DNA of 64,000 nt from contig NZ_JAUNXR010000001.1 of assembly GCF_030539665.1 (NCBI RefSeq), positions 62,001 to 126,000 on the forward strand. The letters are read 5' to 3'. This document shows positions 28,846 to 40,284 of this stretch, one piece after another. Origin of the DNA: Methanobrevibacter sp. GTDB taxonomy: Archaea > Methanobacteriota > Methanobacteria > Methanobacteriales > Methanobacteriaceae. The notes under the pieces are model-generated. The model was not told the DNA's origin. It saw only the letters and a list, made by a program, of their open reading frames with translations, and searched no databases. The stretch's first letter is position 1. Each line of letters opens with the position of its first letter. The translations under genes and the position numbers were made by a program.

Positions 28846-28871
28846 GTTGATTTTTTTTGAAAAAAATCAAC
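28846..28871. promoter_or_regulatory. 26-bp inverted repeat with T8/A7 tracts at the adhesin transcript start
   Basis: GTTGA, eight T, G, seven A and TCAAC form a nearly gapless palindrome ending 17 bases before ATG 28888 and 6 bases before the GGTGG binding site. As RNA it would fold into a hairpin at the 5' end of the message; as DNA it could be an operator. The homopolymer tracts are also prone to slippage. Role is inferred. Confidence 0.45.
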
Positions 28872-28887
28872 TGGTTTGGTGGATAAT

Positions 28888-31800
28888 ATGATTAGAAAAA
28901 TACATATTTTTTGTTTGCTTTTTCTATTAATCCTATTAATAGGAAACGTGTCTGCAAATGATGATACAAATCTTACGGATGCCATTTCAGACAATGAAGT
29001 TCATTTGGAAACAAATGACATTGAAATGTATTTCAAGGATGGAACATCATTTGATGTGAAACTTATGAACGGTGAAATGGGGTGTGTAGGTGAAGTGGTC
29101 AATATAACAATCAAGAGCAAAACCTACACACTCATTACTGACGATGCTGGAGAGGTTAAATTACCGATTAATCTTAATCCTGGCACATATAGCTTTAAGA
29201 CAGAGAGTATTTTAAATAATCAGAGTTTATCTGTAATTAACATTGTGAAAATTAAACAAATGAACACTTCCTTAATTGGCGAAAAAACTTTGAAGTTACC
29301 ATATAAGGAAGGAAAATATTCAGTATCATTAATTGGAGGCGATAATCATAAATTGGCTGGAAAAACAGTAATATTTTCAGTTTTGGGAAAGGAATATAAA
29401 AAAACAACAGACAGCAATGGTGTAGCCAGCTTGCCGATAGGCCTAAACAAGGGAACATATAAGGTTTCCGCAAGATTTGAAGAGGCAAATTACATCAAAT
29501 CTTCCATATCATCTACGATAAATGTTGATGTATTGAAAACCAGGCTTGTAGCAACATCATGGGTGGTTCAGCCGGGAAGTTACTTTTCAGTTAGATTGAT
29601 AGATGAATATAATCGTCCAGTTGAAAGTCATGTCGTGGTATTTTCAGCTTCAGGTGAATCAAATGTTTCAGTAACTGATAGCGAAGGTTTAGCAACTTTT
29701 AAATTATCAATAAATCCCGGAATTCATAGTATTAACGCATATACTTATGATAGTACTGGCTTTTTAAAAGCTTACCTTTCAGGTAAGATGACAATAGATT
29801 ATTCCAATCTTAACATTTCTTCCGACGATTTTGAAACATTTGTCGATAGCAACAATCCGTTAAACGTTTACGTTACAGGAGAAAATGATACATGCCTGGT
29901 TAATGTAAATTTAAAGACAAATATTTATAAAAATGGAACACCTGTCAAAACAATCGAATCAAAGGTTTATGAAAATGGAATTGCATATGTTAATCTTGAT
30001 TTGGAACCTGGTGAATATGTGGCAAGGAATTTCTTATTATTGGAATCTCAGGGTAGCGAAAACAAGATAATTGTTAATCCTGCCAATGCCATTGCATCAT
30101 CATCTGATTTGAAATTAAACAGAAAAGGAGAATCCTACACAGTCACTTTAAAAAACAATTACACTGGGTTGGGTATTGAAAATAAAGCTGTCGTATTTAC
30201 AATCGAAGGTCCAAACTTCAAGCAGCCCCTTAGCTACAAGAAACTCACAGATAAAAATGGTGTAGCTAGTTTGCCTATTAATTTGAATGATGGAAATTAT
30301 AAGATTTCATATTATTTCGATGGTGATGGTGGATATGGAGAAGTTAAAGGATGCAATACAATATCCAGAGGAAATTTCAAATTAAATACTCATTTGGATA
30401 TTTTAACTTCAAATATTTACATTAAAAATAACTGCTATGAAGTCAAGTTGCTTGATTCAAACAACATCTCATTGAAGAATCAATTGGTTTACATCACTAT
30501 CAGTGGTTTCAACTCTAAAAAGACTGTCACATATAAAGTTTCCACAGATGACGATGGTATAGCTAGACTTAAAATTGGTTTAAGTGATGGTACATACTCC
30601 ATGAAAGTAGAATTCAAAGCAAATTCACTTTTTACAGGATCATCCAATTCCAGTAGCCTAGTAGTGGATAAAACTCCTAACTTCAATTATACGTTGGACA
30701 TTTCAAAGTTCATTGAGCATAAGGGATTTAAATGCACTTATGTTAGGGAATTCACTGTAAATTACAATAACTTAGTTTATAAATTCTGTTTTGGGGAAAA
30801 TGAAAATGGATTCTACCAGATTACTGATAAAAATTCATATTTTGTGGGGTATGATGGTTTGGAGTCAAAAATACCATTCAAGCAAGGTATTGGATTTAAA
30901 ACTTCAGGCAATAATCTTCAATTGATTTTCCATGGAAGAACATGTGATGTTGGTCAATTCAGCGTAATATATTCTTCAGAAACAAATTATGAAAACATAG
31001 CTTTTGTTATTGATAACCAGGTTGTAGCTAAAGTTACCGTAAAGTTATTGTTCTATGAAGATGAATTTAGAAAACTGTTTGATTTGGGATATTATTATTT
31101 GGGTCATGAATTTATAAATTCATCATTTAAAGCTGAAAATATGGAGTTTAACAGGGAAGTCCAATGGACATTTGAGGAAAAGCAAATGACCATAAAGGGA
31201 ATGCCTGTTTTTGATAATTTCAATACAATCCAAAGCTATTTGATTGATTATAAAAAGATTTCCAACGAAATTTTGCAAAATGAGATAGAAAAGGCCGTAA
31301 ATTTCAATGGTGGATATGATAAATATGCTTATAATATGTATTTGTCTGCGCTTTTGACATTGTGGTCTGCGGATTGCATGGCTGATGAATATGCAAACCA
31401 GCTAAATGTCACTTGGGATAAGAAGCCTTGTCACATTGTATTGGTTAATCTTGATTGGTTAGGTCTCACTTTAGATTCTAAAGTTCCTTTGACTGTTAAT
31501 GGGGATAAAAATAATACAATCCAATTCAGAATGGTTCACGGATTATTATTCTCATTATGCGAACAATTTGGATTATCTTCAACTGGAAATCAAGCTGTAG
31601 ATTCAGTAACCAACATAATGACTGCAATAGCAAATGGGGAGAATTTCGTAATTACTCAGAAAAATAATGTTTTCACTTTGAGATTAGTGAATTCTACTAA
31701 TAGTATAGTTATTAATCTCACTTCTGGTGTAACTTCCACTTACACAAGCTTGAACATGGAGAATTTATTATCTAATATTATTTTAAAAGGTTCTTCATGT

Positions 31801-32322
31801 ATTCGTCCAGGTTCTCAGAATTTTAGAACAGGATATAATGCAAATTATATATTGAATGTTCATAAAATGACATTAGAAGGCTATTTTAATATGATTGCAA
31901 ATATAAATTATAAAAAACTTGGAGGCCTCTTTTTAAAACATATGGGCATTAATACTCCGATACTTGTATTTTCATTGATTGGTAAAAATTTTCCAGTGGC
32001 AGGACTGGTACAAATATCCTGCGCTGCTAATGGGGCGGTTTTAGAATATAGGAATAAATATGCTCCGGCTAATACTTGGCAATATTATAGTCCTCTTCAG
32101 TATTCATGGGATGTAAAAATTCTTTCAGTTTATAATGAAAAAACAATGGTTTATGATAAAGTTGAAATACCTTATAATAATGCTATTGGCGATTATGATG
32201 TTGAAAAAGCAGTTTATATAGACTTTATGGAAGGGAAGCGTGATCTAACAAAAGGAGAAAAAATATTTTATTCAAATTATGATGTTGAGCCGCTAACTGT
32301 TTATAATCTTTTTGAACGTTAA
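28888..32322 (+). CDS. Large adhesin-like surface protein with Ig-like repeats
   Basis: A 1144-residue exported protein. Residues 1-~24 form a signal peptide. Residues ~30-600 hold several Ig-like beta-sandwich repeats marked by GVASLPIGLNKGTYKV, GVASLPINLNDGNYKI and GIARLKIGLSDGTYSM. Similar repeats occur in the other adhesin at 53600-58579. From ~610 to the end is a large, apparently single-copy region without recognisable catalytic motif, containing a helical stretch (NMYLSALLTLWSADCMADEY) and hydrophobic segments near 1055-1075. No LPxTG-type or terminal anchor is evident. GGTGG precedes ATG 28888; TTG 28876 is rejected. Family knowledge: Methanobrevibacter encode many such adhesins used in surface contact. 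Binding target unknown. Confidence 0.85.
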   Translation: MIRKIHIFCLLFLLILLIGNVSANDDTNLTDAISDNEVHLETNDIEMYFKDGTSFDVKLMNGEMGCVGEVVNITIKSKTYTLITDDAGEVKLPINLNPGTYSFKTESILNNQSLSVINIVKIKQMNTSLIGEKTLKLPYKEGKYSVSLIGGDNHKLAGKTVIFSVLGKEYKKTTDSNGVASLPIGLNKGTYKVSARFEEANYIKSSISSTINVDVLKTRLVATSWVVQPGSYFSVRLIDEYNRPVESHVVVFSASGESNVSVTDSEGLATFKLSINPGIHSINAYTYDSTGFLKAYLSGKMTIDYSNLNISSDDFETFVDSNNPLNVYVTGENDTCLVNVNLKTNIYKNGTPVKTIESKVYENGIAYVNLDLEPGEYVARNFLLLESQGSENKIIVNPANAIASSSDLKLNRKGESYTVTLKNNYTGLGIENKAVVFTIEGPNFKQPLSYKKLTDKNGVASLPINLNDGNYKISYYFDGDGGYGEVKGCNTISRGNFKLNTHLDILTSNIYIKNNCYEVKLLDSNNISLKNQLVYITISGFNSKKTVTYKVSTDDDGIARLKIGLSDGTYSMKVEFKANSLFTGSSNSSSLVVDKTPNFNYTLDISKFIEHKGFKCTYVREFTVNYNNLVYKFCFGENENGFYQITDKNSYFVGYDGLESKIPFKQGIGFKTSGNNLQLIFHGRTCDVGQFSVIYSSETNYENIAFVIDNQVVAKVTVKLLFYEDEFRKLFDLGYYYLGHEFINSSFKAENMEFNREVQWTFEEKQMTIKGMPVFDNFNTIQSYLIDYKKISNEILQNEIEKAVNFNGGYDKYAYNMYLSALLTLWSADCMADEYANQLNVTWDKKPCHIVLVNLDWLGLTLDSKVPLTVNGDKNNTIQFRMVHGLLFSLCEQFGLSSTGNQAVDSVTNIMTAIANGENFVITQKNNVFTLRLVNSTNSIVINLTSGVTSTYTSLNMENLLSNIILKGSSCIRPGSQNFRTGYNANYILNVHKMTLEGYFNMIANINYKKLGGLFLKHMGINTPILVFSLIGKNFPVAGLVQISCAANGAVLEYRNKYAPANTWQYYSPLQYSWDVKILSVYNEKTMVYDKVEIPYNNAIGDYDVEKAVYIDFMEGKRDLTKGEKIFYSNYDVEPLTVYNLFER

Positions 32323-32349
32323 TAAATAAGTTCGTAAAACTTATTTATT
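32321..32349 (+). terminator. Terminator hairpin after the adhesin gene
   Basis: An 11-bp perfect stem (AATAAATAAGT / ACTTATTTATT, 7-base loop) begins within the TAA stop codon and is followed by T-rich sequence to 32362. Position and structure suggest transcription termination. Confidence 0.55.
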
Positions 32350-32694
32350 TTTTATTTTTTTATAGTTTGATTCTTATTAGTGTAATTATCAGTATTTTAT
32401 CTTCAAAAAGTGTTTCTTAAGTTTAAGCCGGTCTTTTATTTATCTTAAATTAGAAATTTGAAGATGTCTTTGTTGGAATTCTTAATAATTGAATATTAAA
32501 CTTAAAATAAATTAAAAGCATGTTTTTAGCTATTAATTTTAAATGTAGTTTGTTTAGGAAGTATATTGGATGTATAAATTGAATAGGAATAAAAATTTTC
32601 TACTTATGTAGATGATTGGTAAAGTGTTAATAAAAGTTTTTAAAAATAGAATAAATAAGGTTTAATAATTTATTCTTTTTTAAAAGGTGATCAT
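32350..32694. other. AT-rich intergenic region between the adhesin and the tandem membrane genes
   Basis: I see no gene here. The segment is AT-rich with stop codons in all frames. Near its end GAATAAAT / ATTTATTC (32649-32675) forms an imperfect hairpin followed by six T, just before AAGGTGAT, the binding site of the next gene. That hairpin could be an attenuator in the 5' leader, but the evidence is only structural. Confidence 0.5.
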
Positions 32695-33156
32695 ATGGAA
32701 AAATGGAAGAATTTGAATAAAGTATTAAATATAATACTTCTAATTTGGGGAGTATTGACTGTTTATTTCTTTGTTTCTCATAATATGGGGCTGTTTAGGG
32801 AATCTGGTTTTTTCTTTTTAATAGTTTTAGGTACAGTAATATTGCTTTTTGATTGGAGTTTTAAAGATGAAAAGAATCCACAGTCTTTGACTTGTTTACT
32901 TCATAATGATGTGGGTCAATATGTGATAAGGTGGGGAGTATACATATGTGGATTAGTTTGCATTGGATTTTTTGGTGGAAGTCTGGGAGCATTAATTTAT
33001 TGGGCGCTTATATGGGTAGATTATGGATTAATTTCTCCTTCTGAAAGGGCAGTTTTTGAATTGGAAGGGAAAAGGAGGAAAGATTCATTAATTGTGGTAA
33101 TCATGTATTTGCTTTATTTATATAGTATAGTTTATGAAATGCTCATGGCATTGTAA
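32695..33156 (+). CDS. Small membrane protein, first of a tandem paralogous pair
   Basis: A 153-residue protein with about four hydrophobic helices (roughly 9-28, 34-52, 80-105, 125-148). Between helices 2 and 3 lies FDWSFKDEKNPQSLTCLLHND, shared in pattern with the next gene (FNWTIMDKSNPQSL). AAGGTGATC precedes ATG 32695. I recognise no named family. The two paralogues and their 52-base spacing indicate a local duplication, and both probably share one transcript. Confidence 0.72.
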   Translation: MEKWKNLNKVLNIILLIWGVLTVYFFVSHNMGLFRESGFFFLIVLGTVILLFDWSFKDEKNPQSLTCLLHNDVGQYVIRWGVYICGLVCIGFFGGSLGALIYWALIWVDYGLISPSERAVFELEGKRRKDSLIVVIMYLLYLYSIVYEMLMAL

Positions 33157-33208
33157 TAAAAAAGAATTTTTACCCTTTATTATGATGGATTGATTATTGG
33201 GTGATTAA

Positions 33209-33661
33209 ATGGTTAAATGGGAAAAAGTGAGCGATATATTGAATATAATACTATTGGTTTGGGCAGTTTTAAATATTTATTGTTTTATTGCTCATACTGG
33301 ATTATCAATATTGAGGGGCTCTTTCATTCTCTTTTCGATAGTTATTTGTTATATTATGTTTCTTTTTAATTGGACCATAATGGATAAGAGTAATCCTCAG
33401 TCTTTGATTCATTTTGCAGCAAATGATGAGAATATTAGATTGACTTTAAGAATCCTACTCTTTTTTGTGGCGGTGGTCTCTATTGGTATTTCTGGATATG
33501 GTGCGGTTTTAATATACATAATATTATTGCTTATTAATGGGGCAACTTATCCAACAAAGTATTCAGTTTTCAAATTATCTAAAGAAAGGGATACAAAGTC
33601 ATTAATAATTGCTATAATAATGTTATGGTTCATATGTACTGTAATTTTATGGTATTGGTAG
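33209..33661 (+). CDS. Small membrane protein, second of a tandem paralogous pair
   Basis: A 150-residue protein with about four hydrophobic helices, paralogous to the preceding gene: both start M-x-KW, have LNIILL near residue 11, N-P-Q-S-L near 60 and a charged SVFKLSKERDTKSLI segment matching AVFELEGKRRKDSLI. GGGTGATTAA precedes ATG 33209. It is followed by a strong bidirectional hairpin and the convergent Get3 gene. Function unknown. Confidence 0.72.
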   Translation: MVKWEKVSDILNIILLVWAVLNIYCFIAHTGLSILRGSFILFSIVICYIMFLFNWTIMDKSNPQSLIHFAANDENIRLTLRILLFFVAVVSIGISGYGAVLIYIILLLINGATYPTKYSVFKLSKERDTKSLIIAIIMLWFICTVILWYW

Positions 33662-33677
33662 GAAAAAAAGAATTTTA

Positions 33678-33704
33678 AATAAGTTATTATCATAATAACT
33701 TATT
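33678..33704. terminator. Bidirectional terminator hairpin between convergent genes
   Basis: A perfect 12-bp stem (AATAAGTTATTA / TAATAACTTATT) with loop TCA is flanked by A7 on the left and T7 on the right, so it looks the same from both strands. It ends 3 bases before the stop codon of the Get3/ArsA gene at 33708. A strong candidate for a shared terminator. Confidence 0.65.
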
Positions 33705-33707
33705 TTT

Positions 33708-34727
<1,020 letters not shown>

Positions 34728-34914
34728 CTAAATACTTTTAGTAACTTAATGTTATTTTTATATTGATTAACTATATAAAGTTAGCTAATAGTTGTCATAT
34801 TTCATCAAGAAATTTTAAAAACCAAAATATGCGTATTAAAAACTTTATTTTTATAAATAAAAAAAATCATAAATAATAATATTATTTAAAATTAAAATTA
34901 AAGTCGTGATTGAG

Positions 34915-35703
34915 ATGACTCAGATTCCAGATTTAAATGTTAAAACAACAAAAGAGGAGTTAATGAACTTCATTAAAGAAAAGGTAGCTGAAGCTAATGC
35001 AGAAGGAATCGTAGTTGGATTAAGTGGAGGAATAGATTCAACAGTTACAGCATTTCTCGCTACAGAAGCTCTAGGAAAAGAAAATGTGTTTGGTCTTGTA
35101 ATGCCATCAACAACAACACCAACTGAAGATAAGATTCATGGTACTGATATTGCAAAAAGGCTTGGAATTGAATATAAAGAGATGGCAATCGATAAAGTCT
35201 TGAACGAATTTTTACTCGTGTCAAATACTCCTGAAGAAGAAAACGAATTGGCAATTGGTAATCTTAAAGCAAGGATTAGAATGGCTCTGGTTTATTATTT
35301 CGCTAATATTAAGAATTATATTGTGGGAGGAACAGGTAACAAAAGTGAAATTTTAATTGGTTACTTTACAAAATACGGTGATGGAGCATCCGATATGGAG
35401 CCGATTGGTGAGCTTTATAAGACTGAAGTAAGGCAATTAGCTAAATATATTGGTATTCCTGAGGAAATTATAGAAAAACCTCCTCGTGCAGGATTATGGA
35501 ATAATCAAACCGACGAAGAAGAAATTGGAATGCCTTATGAGATTTTAGACAGGATATTGTATGGTTACATTGACTTACATATGGATGCAAAAGAAATAGC
35601 TGACGATATTGGTATTCCTTTAGAAGAAGTTGAAAGGATTATTCTCAAAGTTAAAAACAATACTCATAAATCAAAAATTCCAGCAACTCCTAACAATAGA
35701 TAG
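34915..35703 (+). CDS. nadE: NAD+ synthase
   Basis: A 262-residue ammonia-dependent NAD synthetase converting deamido-NAD to NAD. The PP-loop [32 protein letters not shown] and EKPPRAGLW are clear. There is no glutaminase domain, so it depends on free ammonia or a separate amidase. ATG 34915 is chosen over GTG 34906, since GTGAT at 34906-34910 acts as the binding site. leuS starts 13 bases after its stop. Confidence 0.95.
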   Translation: MTQIPDLNVKTTKEELMNFIKEKVAEANAEGIVVGLSGGIDSTVTAFLATEALGKENVFGLVMPSTTTPTEDKIHGTDIAKRLGIEYKEMAIDKVLNEFLLVSNTPEEENELAIGNLKARIRMALVYYFANIKNYIVGGTGNKSEILIGYFTKYGDGASDMEPIGELYKTEVRQLAKYIGIPEEIIEKPPRAGLWNNQTDEEEIGMPYEILDRILYGYIDLHMDAKEIADDIGIPLEEVERIILKVKNNTHKSKIPATPNNR

Positions 35704-35716
35704 TTTTGGTGATTTG

Positions 35717-38563
35717 GTGACAGAAAACATAGAAAAAAAATGGCAAAAGAAATGGGATGATGAAAAGTTATTTGAATCAAATCCCAACGAAAAAGAAAAG
35801 TTATTCCTGACTGTTGCGTTTCCGTATCCTAGTGGTGCAATGCATATTGGACATGGTCGTACATATACAGTTCCTGATGTTTATGCAAGATTCAAAAGAA
35901 TGGAAGGGTATAATGTATTATTCCCAATGGCATGGCATGTAACAGGTGCACCAGTTATTGGAATTGCAAGTAGAATTCAAAGAAAAGTTCCATGGACTTT
36001 AGATTTATATGAAAAGGTTCACAAGGTTCCTAAAGAAACTTTACCGAAAATGGAGGATCCGGAATTTATTGTAAAATACTTCAGTAATGAATATCATGAC
36101 GTGATGCATGACATGGGATATTCAATTGATTGGAGAAGAGAATTCAGAACTATTGATCCTACATATAAAAAATTCATCGAATGGCAAATCAGAAAGCTTA
36201 AAGATGCCGATTTAATTAAAAAAGGAGAACATCCGGTAAAATACTGTCCAAGATGTGAAAATCCTGTTGGTGATCATGATTTGCTTGAAGGGGAAGGAGT
36301 AGGAGTTAACGAACTTACATTGCTTAAATTTAAAGGTGATGACAAGTTCTTTGTAACTGCTACCTTAAGGCCAGAAACTATTGTTGGAGCTACAAATCTT
36401 TGGTTAAATCCCGACATTAAGTATGTTGAAGTAAGAAATGGTGACGAAAATTGGATTATAAGTGAAGAAGCGCATCACAACCTGCAGCACCAATTTAAAG
36501 ATATGGAAATAATTGGTGAAATCAATCCTAAAGAGTACATCGGTACTTTTGTGGAAAATCCGGTTACAGGTGAAAAACTTCCAATTCTTCCGGCTAGTTT
36601 TGTAAGTGGGGAATATGGTAGTGGAGTGGTTTTCTCAGAACCTGCTGATGCACCAGCTGATTTCATTGCTTTAAGGGACTTAAAGGAGAATTCTGATTTA
36701 TTGAAAGAATATGATTTGGAAGACATAATCGTTGATGTTAATCCAATTCCAGTTGTTGAAGTTAAAGGCTATGGCGAGATTCCTGCAAAAGATATTATTG
36801 AAGGAATGGGAATTACAAGTCAGGAAGATGAAAAGCTTCATGATGCAACAAATGAACTATATAAGGTAGAGTTCAGTAAAGGAAGAATGCTCGAAAAATA
36901 TGGAGGGGCTAAGGTTCGCGCAGCTCGTGAAGACTTCAAAAACGATATGATAGCAGACAACACCGCCACTATCATGTATGACTTTGCAGAAAGGCCTATT
37001 ATCTGCAGATGTGGTGAACGTTGTGTTGTTAAAATTATGGACAATCAATGGTTCATGAAATATTCTGACCCTGAATGGACTGAAAAAACCTGTAAGGTTC
37101 TTGAAGGGGAAGAAATTATTCCTCCAGAAATTAGAAACAATTTCGAATATTATCTTGACTGGTTGGATGATTGGGCTTGTTCCAGAAATATCGGTCTTGG
37201 AACCAAGCTCCCTTGGGATGATAAATGGTTAATCGAGCCTTTAACCGATTCTACAATTTACATGTCCTATTACACTATTGCCAAATATTTAAGGGATATG
37301 GATCCTGAACTTTTAAATGATGCATTCTTTGATAAAGTGTTCTTAGATATTGATAGCGATGATATTAAGGTGGATTCTGAAACTGTTGAAAAGATTCAAA
37401 AAGAGTTTAATTATTGGTATCCTCTTGATTGGAGATTATCAGCAAAAGACTTGGTTGGAAACCACTTGAGCTTTTTAATGTTCCACCACAGTGCAATCTT
37501 CCCTGAAGACAAATGGCCTAAAGGTACTGTTGTTTTTGGTATGGGCTTACTTGAAGGAAATAAAATGTCCTCATCAAAAGGAAATGTCATTCTTTTAAAA
37601 GATGCTATTGAAGATTACAGTGCGGATGTTGTAAGGCTTTTCTTAATGGCTTCAGCTGAACCATGGCAAGACTTTGATTGGAGAGAAAAAGAAGTTCTTG
37701 GAACTAAAAGAAGATTGGAATGGTTTAGTGAATTTGCAGCCAAAGTTGAAGAAATCAAGGGAAGCCCTCTTGATTTAAGTAATATTGAAGAAGTGGAACT
37801 TTCAAGAACAATAGATCTTTGGATGTTAAGTCAGCTTAATAGTCATATAAAAGAAGCAACTGAAGCTTTAGAGGTTTTCCAAACCAGAAAAGCTCTTCAG
37901 GAAGCTTTATTCTTGCTTAAGAAGGATATAGATCATTACATGTATAGGGTTAAACATTTACTTGATAAACAAGATCCTGCGGTTATTTATGTTCTTTCAA
38001 CTGTTCTTGAAAATTGGATTAGACTTTTAGCACCATTTACTCCACATACTTCTGAGGAACTTTGGGCTAATTATGGTGGTAAAGGTTTTGTGTCTGAAGC
38101 AGAATGGCCTGAATATGATGAAGAATTGATAAGTGATAAAATAGAACGTTCTGAACAATTAGTTCAAAATACTATTAAAGACATAAATCAAATCAAAAAG
38201 ATGGTAGGTGGCGATGTATCAAAAGTGCATATATATCTTGCCCCTGAATGGAAATGGGAACTTTATAAAATAGCTGATGAGGTAGGAAAACCTGATATTG
38301 GCCAAATTATGGGTAGGGCAATCGGAGCTAATGTTTACGATGACAAAAAAGAAATAGCTAATGTTGCTAAAAAAATCTCTCGTGAAATGACCAAAACCCG
38401 TTTCATCGGTAAAATCGACGAAGAGCAAATATTGAACGATGCTATTGATTACATTACTGAAGAAATTGGTAAGGACATAATTGTTCATAGTGATGACAGT
38501 TATGATCCTGAAAACAAGGCTAGAAATGCAATGCCTTACAAACCGGCTATTTTCATGGAATAA
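35717..38563 (+). CDS. leuS: Leucyl-tRNA synthetase
   Basis: A 948-residue class Ia synthetase of archaeal type. The HIGH motif is in [12 protein letters not shown], the KMSKS loop reads [11 protein letters not shown], and the CP1 editing domain spans ~160-400 ([14 protein letters not shown]). A zinc site [12 protein letters not shown] is visible near 190. The start is GTG 35717, directly after GGTGATTTG; the open frame extends further upstream into nadE but that overlaps coding sequence and lacks family similarity. The length is normal. It is probably co-transcribed with nadE. Confidence 0.96.
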   Translation: MTENIEKKWQKKWDDEKLFESNPNEKEKLFLTVAFPYPSGAMHIGHGRTYTVPDVYARFKRMEGYNVLFPMAWHVTGAPVIGIASRIQRKVPWTLDLYEKVHKVPKETLPKMEDPEFIVKYFSNEYHDVMHDMGYSIDWRREFRTIDPTYKKFIEWQIRKLKDADLIKKGEHPVKYCPRCENPVGDHDLLEGEGVGVNELTLLKFKGDDKFFVTATLRPETIVGATNLWLNPDIKYVEVRNGDENWIISEEAHHNLQHQFKDMEIIGEINPKEYIGTFVENPVTGEKLPILPASFVSGEYGSGVVFSEPADAPADFIALRDLKENSDLLKEYDLEDIIVDVNPIPVVEVKGYGEIPAKDIIEGMGITSQEDEKLHDATNELYKVEFSKGRMLEKYGGAKVRAAREDFKNDMIADNTATIMYDFAERPIICRCGERCVVKIMDNQWFMKYSDPEWTEKTCKVLEGEEIIPPEIRNNFEYYLDWLDDWACSRNIGLGTKLPWDDKWLIEPLTDSTIYMSYYTIAKYLRDMDPELLNDAFFDKVFLDIDSDDIKVDSETVEKIQKEFNYWYPLDWRLSAKDLVGNHLSFLMFHHSAIFPEDKWPKGTVVFGMGLLEGNKMSSSKGNVILLKDAIEDYSADVVRLFLMASAEPWQDFDWREKEVLGTKRRLEWFSEFAAKVEEIKGSPLDLSNIEEVELSRTIDLWMLSQLNSHIKEATEALEVFQTRKALQEALFLLKKDIDHYMYRVKHLLDKQDPAVIYVLSTVLENWIRLLAPFTPHTSEELWANYGGKGFVSEAEWPEYDEELISDKIERSEQLVQNTIKDINQIKKMVGGDVSKVHIYLAPEWKWELYKIADEVGKPDIGQIMGRAIGANVYDDKKEIANVAKKISREMTKTRFIGKIDEEQILNDAIDYITEEIGKDIIVHSDDSYDPENKARNAMPYKPAIFME

Positions 38564-38603
38564 ATTAATTTTTATTCCTTTTTAATTTTTATAAGGTGAT
38601 AAC

Positions 38604-39674
38604 GTGCATCCAAGACCAAGTCCGATAGCAGCATCTCTTTATACATTAAGGGATATGAATGCTGATGTAATTATCATGCATGGTCCTCATGGCTGTTGTT
38701 TTAGAACAGGAAGACTTCTTGAAAGTGATGGTGTTAGGGTTTTAACAACTGCTATGGCTGAAAATGATTTTATTTTAGGTGCTGGTGAAAAGCTTGAAGA
38801 AACTTTAAGAAATGCTTATGAAATGTTCAATCCTTCTTTAATAGGTGTTGTCGGAACATGTGCCAGTATGATTATTGGTGAAGACTTAAAAGAAGCAATT
38901 GCTAATGCTGATTTAGACTGTACTGTAATTCCTGCCGAATCCCATGGTGGTTTTGGTGAAGGGGATAACACAGAAGGGGCCATTATTGTTCTTGATTCTG
39001 CAGTTGATTGTGGGGTTATCCCTCGTGAGGAAGCAGATAGGCAAATTGAAATGCTCAAAAAGGCTACAGAAATAGAAAAAACTCGAGGTATGGCTCAAGG
39101 AAAATATATTAGGCCTAATTTTGGAGACAATAAGGAAGAAGTAGCGAGAATGATTGTAAAGGCAATCAAGGAAGGTAAAAAGGTTGCTTTTGTGTTAAAT
39201 GCTAAAAAAGAAACTACTTACTTGTTTGCAGATATCTTAAACTTTAAATATGAAGATATAAATCCTGATAATAAGCCTATTGTTGTAGCAAATTTGGATG
39301 AGAATATTGGCCTTCCAAGAATAAGAAATCATGCTACTAATATAAAGGGTCAATTGGATATTCCTATTGATTATATTACTGGTGGTCTTGATGAATATCC
39401 TGTAACTGGTAACGTTGCGGGAGAATATTTAAAAGATTTAAATCCTGACATGTTGGTTGTATTTGGAGTTCCTCATGCATTTCCTGTTGAAGATTTTGAG
39501 GGTCATACAATTGCTATTACAGATGGGCCTCGTCTTGTAGAACCTTTAAAAGATTTGGGTTATGATAATGTAGTTGCAGAGTTAGATGCACATTCTAAGA
39601 CATTAGGAACAGATGAAATTGTCTATTCTGATTTTGGTTCAATGATTAGATCCGCTATTGAATGGGAAAAATAA
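38604..39674 (+). CDS. cfbD: Ni-sirohydrochlorin a,c-diamide reductive cyclase, catalytic subunit CfbD
   Basis: A 356-residue NifD-like protein. Conserved cluster-ligating Cys are visible in [11 protein letters not shown] and [14 protein letters not shown]. It lacks the cofactor-ligand region of nitrogenase, as CfbD does. Family knowledge: with the NifH-like CfbC it drives the six-electron reduction and lactam cyclisation on the route to coenzyme F430, the cofactor of methyl-coenzyme M reductase. CfbC is not in this window. GTG 38604 is preceded by AAGGTGATAAC. hisH follows 9 bases later, so it heads a short run. Confidence 0.94.
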   Translation: MHPRPSPIAASLYTLRDMNADVIIMHGPHGCCFRTGRLLESDGVRVLTTAMAENDFILGAGEKLEETLRNAYEMFNPSLIGVVGTCASMIIGEDLKEAIANADLDCTVIPAESHGGFGEGDNTEGAIIVLDSAVDCGVIPREEADRQIEMLKKATEIEKTRGMAQGKYIRPNFGDNKEEVARMIVKAIKEGKKVAFVLNAKKETTYLFADILNFKYEDINPDNKPIVVANLDENIGLPRIRNHATNIKGQLDIPIDYITGGLDEYPVTGNVAGEYLKDLNPDMLVVFGVPHAFPVEDFEGHTIAITDGPRLVEPLKDLGYDNVVAELDAHSKTLGTDEIVYSDFGSMIRSAIEWEK

Positions 39675-39683
39675 GTTGATTTT

Positions 39684-40280
39684 ATGATAACTATTATTGA
39701 TTATAAAAGTGGAAATCTTAGAAGTATTTCTAATGGTTTTAGAAAATTAAATTGTGATGTTGAAGTGACAAATGATGTTGAAAAAATTGCCAATGCAGAA
39801 CATCTTGTTTTGCCAGGTGTTGGTGCATTCGGTGAAGCTATGAAAAATATACAGCCATTTAAAGAGGTTATTTATGAACATGTGGAGGATGATAAACCAT
39901 TTCTGGGAATTTGTCTTGGTCAACAGCTTTTCATGAGCGATAGCGAAGAATCATTGGGTGTTGATGGTTTAAACTTTTTTAAAGGCTCTGTTAAATATTT
40001 GCCAGTGGATTTGAAAATACCTCATATGGGATGGAACAAAATTAAAATTGTAAATGACAGCCCTATTTTTGAGGGCGTTGATGGCAAATACTTTTATTTT
40101 GTTCATTCTTATCATGCTGTTCCTGAGGATGAAAATGTTATTGCAGCCACTACCGATTATGGTATGGATGTAGTTGCAGCATTATCTGAGAATAATTTAT
40201 TTTCTACTCAATTTCACCCAGAAAAAAGTGGGCGTGACGGATTAAAGATTTTGAAGAATTTTATTAATTTAAGAAGATGA
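39684..40280 (+). CDS. hisH: Imidazole glycerol phosphate synthase, glutaminase subunit HisH
   Basis: A 198-residue class I glutamine amidotransferase supplying ammonia to HisF in histidine synthesis. Catalytic nucleophile in GICLGQQLF, preceded by VLPGVGAFGE; the His-Glu dyad in FSTQFHPEKSG. Length is normal. It lies 9 bases after cfbD and 4 bases before the PurM-like gene; its partner hisF is not in the window, and hisI is 22 kb away, so the histidine genes are scattered. Confidence 0.96.
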   Translation: MITIIDYKSGNLRSISNGFRKLNCDVEVTNDVEKIANAEHLVLPGVGAFGEAMKNIQPFKEVIYEHVEDDKPFLGICLGQQLFMSDSEESLGVDGLNFFKGSVKYLPVDLKIPHMGWNKIKIVNDSPIFEGVDGKYFYFVHSYHAVPEDENVIAATTDYGMDVVAALSENNLFSTQFHPEKSGRDGLKILKNFINLRR

Positions 40281-40284
40281 AAAC

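Noticed and set aside
35630-35716. Upstream extension of leuS within nadE
   Set aside because: The extra residues overlap nadE out of frame and match nothing in leucyl-tRNA synthetases; GTG 35717 has the binding site.
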